Source of the DNA: Sphingobium sp.
GTDB taxonomy: Bacteria; Pseudomonadota; Alphaproteobacteria; Sphingomonadales; Sphingomonadaceae
Assembly: GCA_035196065.1 (NCBI GenBank)
Contig: CP136575.1
Coordinates: 1,962,769-2,026,768, forward strand
DNA length: 64,000 nucleotides
Direction: 5' to 3'
The notes beneath the pieces are model-generated. The model made no database searches. It was not told the origin of the DNA and saw only the letters and a program-made list of their open reading frames with translations. Below, piece after piece: positions 37,354 through 48,450 of the stretch. Positions within the stretch are counted from its first letter, which is position 1; each line of letters opens with the position of its first letter. A program made the position numbers and the translations under genes.

Positions 37354-38303
37354 TCGAGCAAAGCTTTGGCCAAACCCTTGTCTATCACTTCCCGCGCTTC
37401 TTCTACACCCGAATGCCAGTCATCTGCATGGCCGGCGACCATCAGCGCCGCGGCGCTGTTGAGGAGGACGGCATCGCGATAGGCGGCATCTTGCGCAGTT
37501 TCCTGCATGCCGGCCAGCAGGCGGCGGAGAGCTAAGGCATTATATTGTGCATCCCCGCCCTTCAGCGCTTCGGCTTCATGGCGGTTCAGACCTGCGTCTT
37601 CCGGGCTTATCCTTGCTGCCATTTGGCCTAGCCGCACGACAGTGCTGGGCCCCGATATGGAGATTTCGTCCAGCGGTTCGTCGCCGGCCACAAGCATGGC
37701 ATCCTCATAGCCCAGAAGTTCCAGCGCCCCGGCATAGACCGGCAGGAAATCGGGTCGGGCAACGCCGATCAACTGGCGTTTGACGCCAGCAGGATTGCAG
37801 GCGGGACCGCAGAGGTTGAAGATGGTACGTCGCCCGATGTCTTTGCGGATCGGGGCAAGGCGACCAAGGGCAGGGTGGTATTTCTGCGCAAAAAGGAAGG
37901 CGATGCCAAGGTCGGCAAGTGTTGCCTCGGCCGTTTCAGCAGCGCGGTCGAGATTCAGGCCCAAGGCCTCCAGCGTATCCGCGCCGCCCGCCTTGCTCGA
38001 TGCCGCCCGGTTGCCATGCTTGGCAACTGGCACGTCGCAGGCGGCCACAACGATGGCGACTGCGGTCGAGACATTCAGACTATGCGCCCCGTCACCGCCC
38101 GTACCACAGACATCGATTGCACCTTCGGGTGCGGTGACACGGATCATCCGCGCACGCATCGCCCGGATTGCCCCTGCAATCTCTTCGGGCGTCTCGTTCC
38201 GATCTGCCATTTCGATCAAGACGTCCTTGATCTCTGCATCGGGCATTGCGCCGTCGAGCATCTGTCCGAACAGCGTTTCGGATTGGGTAAGGGAAAGGGT
38301 CAT
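37335..38303 (-). CDS. trpD: Anthranilate phosphoribosyltransferase
   Basis: A 322-residue enzyme joining anthranilate and PRPP. Key motifs are DVCGTGGDGAHSLNVSTA (PRPP binding), KHGNRAASSKAGGADTLEALG, and FLFAQKYHPALGRLAPIRKDIG with GRRTIFNLCGP. It lies 4 bases after trpG on the leftward strand. Confidence 0.96.
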   Translation of the reverse strand: MTLSLTQSETLFGQMLDGAMPDAEIKDVLIEMADRNETPEEIAGAIRAMRARMIRVTAPEGAIDVCGTGGDGAHSLNVSTAVAIVVAACDVPVAKHGNRAASSKAGGADTLEALGLNLDRAAETAEATLADLGIAFLFAQKYHPALGRLAPIRKDIGRRTIFNLCGPACNPAGVKRQLIGVARPDFLPVYAGALELLGYEDAMLVAGDEPLDEISISGPSTVVRLGQMAARISPEDAGLNRHEAEALKGGDAQYNALALRRLLAGMQETAQDAAYRDAVLLNSAAALMVAGHADDWHSGVEEAREVIDKGLAKALLDCWVRF

Positions 38304-38307
38304 GCCG

Positions 38308-38901
38308 TCACACCCGTTCCTTTGGCGTCATTCCGGCGGCGCGCATGAAATTGGCCAACATCGCATGGCCATGTTCGGTGGCGATACTTTCGGGATGGAA
38401 TTGCACACTGTGGATGGGAAGGTCGCGGTGGCGGAAACCCATGACATGGCCGTCGTCACTGGTCGCATTGACGATCAGACATTCAGGCACATCCTCTACA
38501 ATCAGCGAATGATAGCGGGTGGCAATGAAGGGTGAGGGCAGGCCGGTGAAAAGCCCGCTGCCATCATGGCTGACGGGGCTGGTCTTGCCGTGCATCAACC
38601 CGCCGCGAACGACCTTGCCGCCAAAATGCTGGCCGATCGTCTGATGGCCAAGGCAGACGCCGAGCAACGGCATTTCCGCCTCGGCACAGGCGGCGACCAT
38701 ATCGAGGCAAATGCCTGCTTCATTGGGTGTGCAGGGGCCGGGGGACAAAAGAAAGGCCTGCGCGCCACTGGCAAGCGCCTCGGCAGCCGAAATCGCGTCA
38801 TTGCGTACCACTTCCACCTCGGCGCCCAATTCGATCAGATAATGGACAAGGTTCCAGGTGAAGCTGTCATAATTGTCGATGACGAGGATTTTGTTGTTCA
38901 T
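38308..38901 (-). CDS. trpG: Anthranilate synthase component II (glutamine amidotransferase)
   Basis: A 197-residue class I glutamine amidotransferase that supplies ammonia to TrpE. It begins [20 protein letters not shown], has the nucleophile in [12 protein letters not shown], and the His-Glu pair in [15 protein letters not shown]. The ATG at 38901 overlaps the trpE stop by 4 bases; upstream starts in this frame lie inside trpE. Confidence 0.96.
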   Translation of the reverse strand: MNNKILVIDNYDSFTWNLVHYLIELGAEVEVVRNDAISAAEALASGAQAFLLSPGPCTPNEAGICLDMVAACAEAEMPLLGVCLGHQTIGQHFGGKVVRGGLMHGKTSPVSHDGSGLFTGLPSPFIATRYHSLIVEDVPECLIVNATSDDGHVMGFRHRDLPIHSVQFHPESIATEHGHAMLANFMRAAGMTPKERV

Positions 38902-40418
38902 TGTCCGAAACCCGATTCTCCGGCGACGCGCACAGCTTCGCGCGCGGCGGCCATCAGAGCGCCTGCCTTGGCTTCGCATTCGCGTTGTTCATATTCGGGG
39001 TCGCTATCGGCGACGATGCCCGCGCCAGCCTGTACATGCAGCATGCCGTCCTTGACGATTCCGGTGCGCAAGACGATGCAACTGTCCATGTTACCGTCGG
39101 GGCTGAAATAGCCGACGCCGCCGGCATAGGCGCCGCGGGTTTCGGGCTCCAGTTCGGCAATGATCTCACAGGCGCGCACCTTGGGCGCGCCGCTGACCGT
39201 GCCTGCAGGGAAGCCTGCGAACAGCGCGTCGAGCGCGTCTTTGCCCTTGGCGAGCTTGCCGACTACGTTCGAAACAATGTGCATCACATGGCTGTAAAAT
39301 TCGACCATATAGCTATCTGTAACAGTCACGCTGCCGCCTTCGGTGACACGGCCGACATCGTTGCGGCCGAGATCGAGCAACATCAGATGCTCGGCCCGTT
39401 CCTTTGGATCGGCGAGCAGGCTGTCGCGATTTTCGGCATCTTCCAGCGCAGTCTTACCGCGCGGGCGCGTTCCGGCGATTGGGCGGATGGTGACTTCATC
39501 ATCGCGGACGCGGACAAGGATTTCCGGGCTCGAACCGATAAGGGCAAAGCCCGGCATATCCAGGAAATAGAGAAAGGGCGACGGGTTGATACGGCGTAGC
39601 GCGCGGTAAAGATCAACCGGCGGCAAGGTGAAGGGTAGCGAGAAACGCTGCGCCAGCACGACCTGAAAGATATCGCCTGCGGCAATATAGTCCTTTGCCT
39701 TCAGCACCATGTCGCGATAGCGCCCCGCGCCTAAAGCAGGCCGCGGCTCGGGCAGCGATGCAAGGCTTGCCTGTCTTTGGCTTGCGGGAACGGGCTGCGC
39801 CAGTTTCGCGGCGGTCGCATCGATCCGGTCATAGGCCGCCGCAATCGCACGATCCGGTTCACCGCTCTCGGGCCAGATCGGCGCTGCGATGTAAAGCCGG
39901 TCTGCAAGCCGATCGAACACCAGCACCACGGTCGGCCGCACAAACATCATGTCGGGCACGTCAATGGGATTGGCAGGCGGGCGAGGCAGTTTTTCAACGA
40001 GCCCGATCGTTTCATAGCCGAAATGGCCGACAAGGCAGGCAAAGGCCGGCGGCAGCCCTGCAGGCATGTCGATACGGCAGGAAGCAACAAGTGCACGCAG
40101 GCTGGCCAGCGCGCCTTCGCCGGTTGCTGTGAAACTGGCGCGATCGGTCTGCCAGTCGCGGTTGATTTCTGCCTTGTCGCCCTCGGCCCGAAACACAAGG
40201 TCGGGTGCCAGACCGATCAGGCTGTAACGGCCGCGCACCGCGCCGCCTTCGACCGATTCCAGGATGAAATCACCGCGTCCGGCTTCGAACAATTTGAGCG
40301 CTGCGGATACCGGAGTTTCGGTATCTGCGATCAATTCGCGCCAGACGATCGCGGCCTTGCCGCTGACAAGCTGTCTGCGGGCGTGGTCGATCGGGCGGTC
40401 AGGCTGAATATCGGTCAT
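38898..40418 (-). CDS. trpE: Anthranilate synthase component I
   Basis: A 506-residue chorismate-using enzyme. It has the N-terminal feedback-binding [16 protein letters not shown], the central [21 protein letters not shown], and the C-terminal catalytic motifs [29 protein letters not shown] and [15 protein letters not shown]. Not fused to trpG. It begins 15 bases after ppiD with no visible leader peptide of tandem Trp codons in that gap, so attenuation of the classical kind would have to be located upstream of ppiD, where I also see none. Confidence 0.96.
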   Translation of the reverse strand: MTDIQPDRPIDHARRQLVSGKAAIVWRELIADTETPVSAALKLFEAGRGDFILESVEGGAVRGRYSLIGLAPDLVFRAEGDKAEINRDWQTDRASFTATGEGALASLRALVASCRIDMPAGLPPAFACLVGHFGYETIGLVEKLPRPPANPIDVPDMMFVRPTVVLVFDRLADRLYIAAPIWPESGEPDRAIAAAYDRIDATAAKLAQPVPASQRQASLASLPEPRPALGAGRYRDMVLKAKDYIAAGDIFQVVLAQRFSLPFTLPPVDLYRALRRINPSPFLYFLDMPGFALIGSSPEILVRVRDDEVTIRPIAGTRPRGKTALEDAENRDSLLADPKERAEHLMLLDLGRNDVGRVTEGGSVTVTDSYMVEFYSHVMHIVSNVVGKLAKGKDALDALFAGFPAGTVSGAPKVRACEIIAELEPETRGAYAGGVGYFSPDGNMDSCIVLRTGIVKDGMLHVQAGAGIVADSDPEYEQRECEAKAGALMAAAREAVRVAGESGFGQ

Positions 40419-40433
40419 GCCCGCCCGTCAGCC

Positions 40434-42377
40434 TTACTGCACCGCGTCGCGATTGGTGAGGCGATTGCGCAGATCCTTGAGCGCATCGTCATTCTTGCTG
40501 ACGCCGACTTCGGCGCGCGCGGCATTGATCAGCTGTGCGGCATATTCCTGTTGCAACAGGTCGAGCAGCTCCTGCTGGCGTGCGGCAAGCAGTTCCTTAT
40601 TGCCGCTTGCATCGCCCTTGATCACCTCGTTCAGCTTGACAACGAACCAGCCACGATCACCACCGGCGTCGAGCGTTTTGGCCGTGCCCTTCTTCATCGC
40701 GAACATCATCGCGAGCGGCGGCGGCATTTGCTGGCCTTGGCGGTTAAGATCAGCGCGGCTGCCTGCAACCGATTCGACCTTGGGCAGCGCCACACCAACG
40801 GCCTGCATCGCCTCGGCAAGACCCTTGCCCGACAGCACGGCTTTTTGAACCTGTTCAGCCACCGACTTTGCCTTTTTCGCGCCTTCAGCCAGCGCCCATT
40901 GCTGCACGATGATATCGCGAACATCCTTGAGCGGCGGCGGTGCAGCTTCCTGGAAATCGGCAATGGAAATCATCGCAAACTTCTCGCCGGGCACGATCTC
41001 GATCAGCTGCGCTTCGCCATCGCTGTCCATTTCGAACGCGGCGGGAAGGATGCGCGCCATTTCGGCAATGGGCTTGTAACCGGGGGCAGCCGGGTTCTGG
41101 CCATTGGCAAAGAGCAAAGGTGTTGTTTCCACCTTCAGGCCATTGGCCTTGGCCATATCGGCAATGGTAGATCCGCCGGCAAATTCATCCTCGATTTCCG
41201 ATGTCAGGTCAGAAAGCACCTCAACCCGCTTTTCCGCAGCGATGGTGCGCGCAATTTCCGCGCTGACCGAGGCCAGCGTGCGCGCCGGGATTTCCTTCAC
41301 GGCATTGACGCGGACGACATACCAGCCAAGCCCGCCGCGAACCGGGGCCGCAGTCTTGCCGGCGGATGTGGCGAACACGGTGTCGGCGACGGCCTTGGAG
41401 GCGTTCGACGTCAAGGTTTCGCGGTCAATCCCATTGCTGACCGTAACGCTAAGGCCAAGCTCACGGGCGACGGCGTCCATTGACTGGCCAGCATTGATCT
41501 TGGCGAGCGCAGCCTTTGCCGCCGCTTCGGTCGGGAATACCAATTGGCTAAGATCGCGGGTCTGCGAAGCGGCATATTGCTTGGCATTGGCCTTGTAATA
41601 ATCGGCAATTTCCTTGGTCGTGGCATCAGCCTTGTCGCCGATGATCGACGCGTCGAACAGAGCGTAACTCACGGCACGCTTTTCAGGAATGGTGAAGCGC
41701 GCGCTGTTCGCTGTGTAATAAGTCTGAAGCTGGGCGTCGGCAGGTGCGGTCCTGGGCAGGAATGCCTGTGCCGGAATTAGCGCCACATCGCCCGCCCGCT
41801 TTTCGAGGAGCAGCGAGGCATAAGGCAGGACATAGCTTTGCGAAACCGGTGCACCTGCACCTGCTGCGGGCAGGATTTGTTGGGCAAACAGATTTTGGCG
41901 GAAATCGTCACGAATCATTTCCTCGGTCAGATCAAGACCTTGCAGAAACGACGTGAAGGCTTGCTGGCTGAAACGGCCATCCGGGCCGTTGACGCCGGGC
42001 AGCTGGCGGATTTCGGAATCGACCAGTCGCTTGCTGACTGAAATGCCATGTTCTTCACCAAAGATTGAAAGTGCATAACGGTTGATCAGCCGGTCAAGCG
42101 TTGCATCCAAACCGCCGCTTTCGACAAATTGTGTCATGTCGAGCGTCGGATTTTCACGCCGCTCGGCGCGCAGTGCGTTCTGCAGCATATCGTCAAATTC
42201 GCCGAGGCCGATCTTGCGGTCGCCCACTTTGGCAACATGGCCGCCGCCAAGTCCGCCAAAGCTGCCCGAACCGGTGACATCGCTCAGCGCAAAGGCAAAA
42301 CCCATCAAGACGACAAAGGCAAGCGCGATCGCTGCACCCCAACGCGAGGCCAACATTCTGCGGAAGGAACTGATCAT
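40434..42377 (-). CDS. ppiD: PpiD-like periplasmic folding factor (SurA_N/rotamase)
   Basis: A 647-residue inner-membrane-anchored peptidyl-prolyl isomerase/chaperone. One N-terminal helix (about residues 13-32) is followed by a SurA-type helical N-domain with GDRKIGLGEFDDMLQNALRAERR, then parvulin-like domains including DRGWFVVKLNEVI near the C-terminus. The start at 42377 gives a short cytoplasmic MISSFRRMLASRWG before the helix; an upstream ATG at 42440 would add an Arg-rich stretch and is less likely. PpiD works near the Sec exit. It leads the leftward trp operon. Confidence 0.85.
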   Translation of the reverse strand: MISSFRRMLASRWGAAIALAFVVLMGFAFALSDVTGSGSFGGLGGGHVAKVGDRKIGLGEFDDMLQNALRAERRENPTLDMTQFVESGGLDATLDRLINRYALSIFGEEHGISVSKRLVDSEIRQLPGVNGPDGRFSQQAFTSFLQGLDLTEEMIRDDFRQNLFAQQILPAAGAGAPVSQSYVLPYASLLLEKRAGDVALIPAQAFLPRTAPADAQLQTYYTANSARFTIPEKRAVSYALFDASIIGDKADATTKEIADYYKANAKQYAASQTRDLSQLVFPTEAAAKAALAKINAGQSMDAVARELGLSVTVSNGIDRETLTSNASKAVADTVFATSAGKTAAPVRGGLGWYVVRVNAVKEIPARTLASVSAEIARTIAAEKRVEVLSDLTSEIEDEFAGGSTIADMAKANGLKVETTPLLFANGQNPAAPGYKPIAEMARILPAAFEMDSDGEAQLIEIVPGEKFAMISIADFQEAAPPPLKDVRDIIVQQWALAEGAKKAKSVAEQVQKAVLSGKGLAEAMQAVGVALPKVESVAGSRADLNRQGQQMPPPLAMMFAMKKGTAKTLDAGGDRGWFVVKLNEVIKGDASGNKELLAARQQELLDLLQQEYAAQLINAARAEVGVSKNDDALKDLRNRLTNRDAVQ

Positions 42378-42539
42378 GTCTGTCCTGACATTCTGGTTAA
42401 GGCGGAAACCGCGACGCTTTAGGCGGCGCGCGCGGGTCAATCAAGCGGAGAAGGGCAGAAGCAGAACAGCATTTGGTATCGGCGCGCCAATTTGCTAGCG
42501 CCACAGAATCAAATGAACGAAGCTGCTGGAGAGCTTGAA

Positions 42540-43289
42540 ATGCGCAAATTGATCGCCGGAAACTGGAAAATGAACGGGTTGATGGCGGATGTCGCCCAAA
42601 TCGAAGCCATTGCTGCGGCAGTCGCGCCGCATTCGGGAGTCGATACTGCGCTGTGCCTGCCTGCAACTTTGATCGGTCCTGCGGCGCAGAAGGTGCCATC
42701 CATGGTTATTGGCGGTCAGGACTGCCATATGTCGGTATCGGGCGCACACACTGGCTGCGTCTCGGCTGCCATGCTCAAGGATGCAGGCGCGGCGGTTACC
42801 ATTGTCGGCCATAGCGAGCGCCGCGCAGCCCAGCACGAAAGCGACGCCGATATTCGCGGCAAGGCATTGGCGGCCAAGGCAGCAGGGCTATCGGCCATTG
42901 TCTGCGTTGGCGAGACAGAGGCAGAGCGCGATGCCGGATCGGCCGTTTCCGTGGTATTGAGCCAACTGGACGGTTCGCTTCCCGATGAGGCTGCATCGGC
43001 CTGGCTCGCGGTTGCCTATGAACCTGTATGGGCCATCGGCACCGGTCGAATCCCCTCGGCTGAGGATGTCGCCGAAATGCACGGCGCGATCCGTGCCAAT
43101 CTCGAGGCACGTTTTGGCGCAGACGGTTCGGCCGTCCGCATTCTCTATGGTGGTTCGATGAATGGTGATAATGCTGCCGGGCTGCTTGCGATCCCCAATG
43201 TTGACGGCGGCCTTATCGGCGGCGCCAGCCTTGGCGCTGAAAAGTTTCTGCCGATCGTTGCTGCTGCTGCTGCTGCGGTTGGGGGCTGA
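42540..43289 (+). CDS. tpiA: Triosephosphate isomerase
   Basis: A 249-residue glycolytic enzyme. It starts MRKLIAGNWKMNG with the active-site Asn and Lys, then IVGHSERR (electrophile His), VAYEPVWAIGTGR (catalytic Glu) and ILYGGSMNGDNA. The ATG at 42540 has GGAGA 7 bases upstream and gives the usual N-terminus; the open frame to 42492 is not needed. Divergent from ppiD. Confidence 0.96.
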   Translation: MRKLIAGNWKMNGLMADVAQIEAIAAAVAPHSGVDTALCLPATLIGPAAQKVPSMVIGGQDCHMSVSGAHTGCVSAAMLKDAGAAVTIVGHSERRAAQHESDADIRGKALAAKAAGLSAIVCVGETEAERDAGSAVSVVLSQLDGSLPDEAASAWLAVAYEPVWAIGTGRIPSAEDVAEMHGAIRANLEARFGADGSAVRILYGGSMNGDNAAGLLAIPNVDGGLIGGASLGAEKFLPIVAAAAAAVGG

Positions 43290-43398
43290 CTATGTCGAGC
43301 GGCGGCGGCAAGGGATGATAATGTTTGAAAATAGGTGCTGCCGCCCCTATGTGCGCTTCAACCGGGGCGTTTCCCCAGCTTAACATTCGGACAGGTTC

Positions 43399-43779
43399 AT
43401 GGGTCTTTTTCACTTCCTACTCGTCGTTTTCGCCATCAACGCCGCCGCACTGGTGGGCGTGATCCTGATGCAGCGTTCAGAAGGCGGCGGTCTTGGAATG
43501 GGCGGTAGCCCTGCAGGCCTGCTGTCCGCGCGTGGCGCGGGCGATTTCTTGACAAGGACAACAGCGATCCTCGCGACGACGTTCATCCTGCTTGCGATTG
43601 CACTGGCTTTTGTTTCTGCAAAGCGTGGCACGCCCGGTGAGATTGACGAAAGCCTGCAGCGCGCGCCGGTGACCCAGCAGGCACCTGCGGGTCAAAACAC
43701 ACCGGCACAGGCTGCTCCTGGCCAGGCGGCACCCGCCGCTGCCCCGGCTGCACCGACCGAGGTCCCCCTCGACAAATAA
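43399..43779 (+). CDS. secG: Preprotein translocase subunit SecG
   Basis: A 126-residue SecG with two transmembrane helices (about residues 3-23 and 52-70). The loop between carries GGGLGMGGSPAGLLSARGAGDFLTR (seen as GGGLGMGG and ARGAGDFLTR), which is the family core. The C-terminal third is low complexity, rich in Ala, Pro and Gln. A strong terminator follows. Confidence 0.92.
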   Translation: MGLFHFLLVVFAINAAALVGVILMQRSEGGGLGMGGSPAGLLSARGAGDFLTRTTAILATTFILLAIALAFVSAKRGTPGEIDESLQRAPVTQQAPAGQNTPAQAAPGQAAPAAAPAAPTEVPLDK

Positions 43780-43787
43780 GCGGGATA

Positions 43788-43807
43788 GGCGGAGCCCTCC
43801 GCCTTTT
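43788..43807 (+). terminator. Rho-independent terminator after secG
   Basis: GGCGGA, loop GCCC, TCCGCC, then TTTT. It starts 9 bases after the secG stop codon and separates secG from pyrG. Confidence 0.75.
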
Positions 43808-43869
43808 CCCCAGATTAATTGGGCAAATGCAGATTCATGCACTTGCCTAATCCCTGAAACACGTCTTAG

Positions 43870-45516
<1,647 letters not shown>

Positions 45517-45532
45517 TCCCGTAAAGATTTAG

Positions 45533-45572
45533 CGCCATGGTCCTTCCCTTTGGCGGGTTCAGGACCATGGCG
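45533..45572. terminator. Long inverted repeat between convergent pyrG and hsp20
   Basis: CGCCATGGTCCT (45533-45544) and AGGACCATGGCG (45561-45572) pair perfectly over 12 bp around a 16-base loop. It stands 17 bases after the pyrG stop and 31 bases after the hsp20 stop, as expected for a bidirectional terminator, although T-runs on either side are weak. Confidence 0.55.
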
Positions 45573-45602
45573 TCATGCTGTTTTGCGAAATTTGTTGGCT
45601 GC

Positions 45603-46076
45603 TCAGGCAGCTTCGCCAGCTTGCTTGTCACTGCCTTGCTCGACAAGCGTTGGCGTTGAAGATCCGATGGAGATTTTGCGCGGCTTAAGCTGCTCGGGAA
45701 CTTCGCGCTCAAGGTGAACTGTCAACAGCCCGTCGGCAAGGTCTGCCGCTTTCACAAAAACATGATCTGCCAGCTGGAAACGGCGCTCGAAATTGCGGTT
45801 GGCAATGCCAAGGTGCAGGAAATCGCGGTTGTCATTGCCATCCAGCTGTTTCTTGCCGGCAACGACCAGCAGATTTTCCTGCGCAGTGATGTCGATCTCG
45901 TCGGGCTTGAAGCCGGCAACGGCAATCGTGACCAGATATTCGGTATCGGAGGTCCGCTCGATGTTGAACGGCGGGTAATTATCGCCCTGCGCGGCGCGCG
46001 TATTTTCCAAAAGATCGAACAGGCGGTCGAAGCCGACGGTTGTGCGGCGATAGGGCGTGAAGTCAAAACGTGTCAT
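45603..46076 (-). CDS. Hsp20/IbpA-type small heat shock protein
   Basis: A 157-residue alpha-crystallin-domain chaperone that holds unfolding proteins. It starts MTRFDFTPYRRTTVGFDRLF, the class A (IbpA/HspH-like) opening, and the alpha-crystallin domain (about residues 35-130) has YLVTIAVAGFKPDEIDI, NRDFLHLGIANRNFERRFQL and the beta9 region GLLTVHLEREVPE. A V-L-V-type C-terminal motif is less clear (TPTLVEQG). The ATG at 46076 is fixed by GGAG eight bases upstream, which is buried in a ROSE-like hairpin. The leader also carries two further hairpins and a sigma-32-type promoter, so both transcription and translation are likely heat-controlled. Confidence 0.93.
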   Translation of the reverse strand: MTRFDFTPYRRTTVGFDRLFDLLENTRAAQGDNYPPFNIERTSDTEYLVTIAVAGFKPDEIDITAQENLLVVAGKKQLDGNDNRDFLHLGIANRNFERRFQLADHVFVKAADLADGLLTVHLEREVPEQLKPRKISIGSSTPTLVEQGSDKQAGEAA

Positions 46077-46078
46077 TC

Positions 46079-46169
46079 CAAATTCTCCAATCTGAGCAAT
46101 TTGCGGTTTGAAAGCCTGCCTGTGCAGCGCTTTCTGGGTTGGTATTGAGGGACCGATTGGCTCCCTCAA
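46079..46169 (-). ncRNA. ROSE-like RNA thermometer in the hsp20 leader
   Basis: Three consecutive hairpins on the minus strand. I: TTGAGGGA/TCCCTCAA (46169-46145). II: GAAAGC, bulged G, CTGC, loop ACAG, GCAG, GCTTTC (46134-46110). III: CAAATT, bulged G, CTC, loop AGATTG, GAG, AATTTG (46103-46079). Hairpin III contains UUGCU (46099-46095) opposite the Shine-Dalgarno GGAG (46088-46085), with a single unpaired G, which is the defining feature of ROSE elements. Melting of III would free the ribosome site of hsp20. Call rests on direct pairing; no covariance model was run. Confidence 0.8.
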
Positions 46170-46175
46170 ACCGGG

Positions 46176-46204
46176 AAATGGGTTGGTGCCGCAAAAAAAT
46201 CAAG
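46176..46204 (-). promoter_or_regulatory. Sigma-32 (RpoH) type promoter of hsp20
   Basis: Leftward CTTGATT (46204-46198) and ACCCATTT (46183-46176) are separated by 14 bases, close to the heat-shock consensus CTTGAAA-N13-17-CCCCATNT. The predicted start, 6-8 bases further on, falls near 46169, exactly at the first base of hairpin I of the thermometer. Confidence 0.7.
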
Positions 46205-46229
46205 GCCGCCCAACTGAAATTGGACGGCC
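46198..46229 (-). other. Terminator-like hairpin overlapping the hsp20 promoter
   Basis: Leftward GGCCG (46229-46225) pairs with CGGCC (46208-46204), with inner CCAA/TTGG pairing, and is followed by TTGATTTTTTT. It looks like a rho-independent terminator, but no gene upstream on the minus strand needs one; the T-run is also the spacer and -35 of the heat-shock promoter. The rest of this 434-base gap (46230-46511) holds no gene I can support and should contain the lolC promoter. Confidence 0.35.
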
Positions 46230-46511
46230 CGATCGACGAAAACTCGTCTGGATCCTGCTGCCTCGCATCATGGCAAGGTCGTTGCGGGATCTATCCCCCT
46301 GAACCACGGCCATTCAGCGATGAAACCTTAGTCAGCGAGGTGAAAATGCCGGAAACTGGGGTATCCGCAACGATTCTCTGGATCGGATCAACGCTTTTTT
46401 GCCGACTGTGGCGTGGCTGCAACAATAGTGTAACAGGCGCGCGCCCCTTGCCTCGCCGACGGGGGCCGCCTAAAGACAGGGTCCTCATCCTGATGCCGGA
46501 ACCGGACCGAC

Positions 46512-47762
46512 ATGATCCTCAATCGTTATGAACGCATGATTGCAAGGCGTTATGTGCTGCCGGGCAAGGGCGAAGGCTTCATCTTCCTCGTCGCCACGAT
46601 CAGCCTTGTCGCTGTCGCACTCGGCGTTGCCGCGCTCATTATCGTGATGAGCGTGATGAACGGTTTTCGCGCCGAATTGTTTGACAAGATCGTCGGGCTA
46701 AACGGCCATGCCGTGGTCCAGGGCTATGGCGGTCGGCTGAACGATTGGCGCGACGTGTTGAAAGAGGTTCGGGCAACGCCGGGCGTGACCGAAGCCTCGC
46801 CGCTGATCGAACAGCCACTATTGGCGACGCATGAGGGGCGGGTCGAGGCCATTCTTGCCCGCGGCATGCAGGTTTCGGATATACGCTCCAATCCCACGTT
46901 GAAGGGCAAGACAGTGGCAGGCGACATGCGGCTGTTGCAACCGGGCAGCGAACGTGTCGCCATTGGCTCCCGGTTGGCGCAGAATCTTGGTGCGCGCGTC
47001 GGGCAAAGGCTGACGATCATCAATCCTGCAGGCCGAACAACGCCCTTTGGCACGGTTCCGCGCGAGATATCCTATGAAATTGCCGCTGTCTTTGAGGTCG
47101 GCGTCTATGACTATGACAAAGCCTTTGTCATCATGCCGATCGAGGATGCGCAGATATTGATGTTGATGGGTGACCAGATCGGGATGATCGAACTGACGAC
47201 CACCGATGCCGATAGGGTGAATGATATATTGGCGCCGTTGCAGCCCAAGATAGCCGACCGGGCGTTGATCGTCGATTGGAAGAGCATGAACGCCTCCCTG
47301 TTCGAGGCATTGGCGATTGAGCGGGTAGCGATGTTCATTGTGCTGTCGATCATCGTGCTGGTTGCGGTGTTCAACATCCTGTCGTCGCTGATCATGCTGG
47401 TGCGTGCCAAGACCCGCGATATTGCAATCCTACGCACCATGGGTGCCTCACGTCAGTCGCTGCTCAAGATTTTCGTGACCGTTGGCCTGCTCATCGGTGC
47501 AGCGGGAACGGCAGCGGGCATGGCCCTTGGTTTTATTTTCCTGTTTTTCCGCCAGTCGATCGTGGCTGCAATCCAGTTTGTGACGGGGCTGGAATTATGG
47601 GATCCGTCGATCCGTTTCCTCACCGAACTGCCATCGCGCACCGACCCGTTTGAGGTGCTGGCGATTTGTGGCCTCGCGCTTTTCTTTAGCTTCCTTGCAA
47701 CGCTCTATCCTGCGTTTAAGGCCGCCGGAACCGATCCTGTGCAGGTGCTTCGTTATGAATAA
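46512..47762 (+). CDS. lolC: Lipoprotein-releasing ABC transporter permease LolC/LolE
   Basis: A 416-residue MacB/FtsX-type permease of the Lol system that pulls lipoproteins out of the inner membrane. It starts [20 protein letters not shown], with the first helix and [18 protein letters not shown], a large periplasmic domain (about residues 48-265), and three C-terminal helices with [20 protein letters not shown]. One permease gene is seen, so as in other alphaproteobacteria it may act as a homodimer (LolF-like), although a second gene elsewhere is not excluded. Its last 8 bases overlap lolD. Confidence 0.92.
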   Translation: MILNRYERMIARRYVLPGKGEGFIFLVATISLVAVALGVAALIIVMSVMNGFRAELFDKIVGLNGHAVVQGYGGRLNDWRDVLKEVRATPGVTEASPLIEQPLLATHEGRVEAILARGMQVSDIRSNPTLKGKTVAGDMRLLQPGSERVAIGSRLAQNLGARVGQRLTIINPAGRTTPFGTVPREISYEIAAVFEVGVYDYDKAFVIMPIEDAQILMLMGDQIGMIELTTTDADRVNDILAPLQPKIADRALIVDWKSMNASLFEALAIERVAMFIVLSIIVLVAVFNILSSLIMLVRAKTRDIAILRTMGASRQSLLKIFVTVGLLIGAAGTAAGMALGFIFLFFRQSIVAAIQFVTGLELWDPSIRFLTELPSRTDPFEVLAICGLALFFSFLATLYPAFKAAGTDPVQVLRYE

Positions 47763-48429
47763 GACTGTCGCAGAAATGCGCGATGTCCGGCGCAGTTTCA
47801 CCCAGGGCGAGGTGACGATCGAGGTGCTGCGCGGCGTCAATCTGTCGATCCGGGAGGGCGAATTGGTCGCCTTGCTCGGGCCTTCGGGGACAGGCAAATC
47901 GACACTTTTGCAAGCATTGGGGCTGCTCGAGGGCGGCTTTACCGGGTCGATCATGATTGACGGAGAGGAAATGCGCGACGCAGGCCCCGACCGGGCGACC
48001 ATCGTGCGCCGGGAAAAGTTGGGCTTTGTTTATCAGTTCCACCATTTGCTGCCCGATTTCGATGCCTTCGAAAATGTCCTGCTGCCGCAACTGATTGCAG
48101 GCGTTGATCCGGAAGAAGCCGGCACCCGTGCTCGAGAACTATTGTCGACATTGGGGCTTGGAGCGCGGCTGGAGCATCGGCCTTCGAAACTTTCCGGCGG
48201 TGAGCAACAGCGCGTGGCCGTGGCTCGCGCCCTTGCCAACAAGCCCCGGCTTGTGCTGGCGGATGAACCGACCGGAAATCTGGACGAACATACCGCCGAT
48301 ATCGTGCTGGGTGAATTTATGGGTCTTGTGCGGGAACAGGGCTCAGCCGCGCTGGTCGCGACGCACAATGAACGGCTGGCAGCCAAGATGGACCGGATCG
48401 TCCGGTTGCATGACGGCATTCTGGCATAA
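47755..48429 (+). CDS. lolD: Lipoprotein-releasing ABC transporter ATPase LolD
   Basis: A 224-residue ATPase with Walker [11 protein letters not shown]-loop [10 protein letters not shown], signature [15 protein letters not shown], Walker [13 protein letters not shown] and H-loop ATHNE. The LolD-specific [14 protein letters not shown] stretch is present. The ATG at 47755 overlaps lolC by 8 bases and gives the normal short N-terminus; the longer frame to 47650 lies in lolC. Confidence 0.94.
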   Translation: MNKTVAEMRDVRRSFTQGEVTIEVLRGVNLSIREGELVALLGPSGTGKSTLLQALGLLEGGFTGSIMIDGEEMRDAGPDRATIVRREKLGFVYQFHHLLPDFDAFENVLLPQLIAGVDPEEAGTRARELLSTLGLGARLEHRPSKLSGGEQQRVAVARALANKPRLVLADEPTGNLDEHTADIVLGEFMGLVREQGSAALVATHNERLAAKMDRIVRLHDGILA

Positions 48430-48450
48430 AATTGCGGAGAGGAAGAGCAG

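Noticed and set aside
39777-41483. A 568-codon open frame on the plus strand opposite trpE and ppiD
   Set aside because: It runs antisense across two well-supported genes and the gap between them, has no recognisable domain, and is the expected by-product of high GC third positions.
43257-43278. GCTGCTGCTGCTGCTGCGG run at the end of tpiA
   Set aside because: Simple alanine-rich coding tail (AAAAAA-type) and not a functional repeat.
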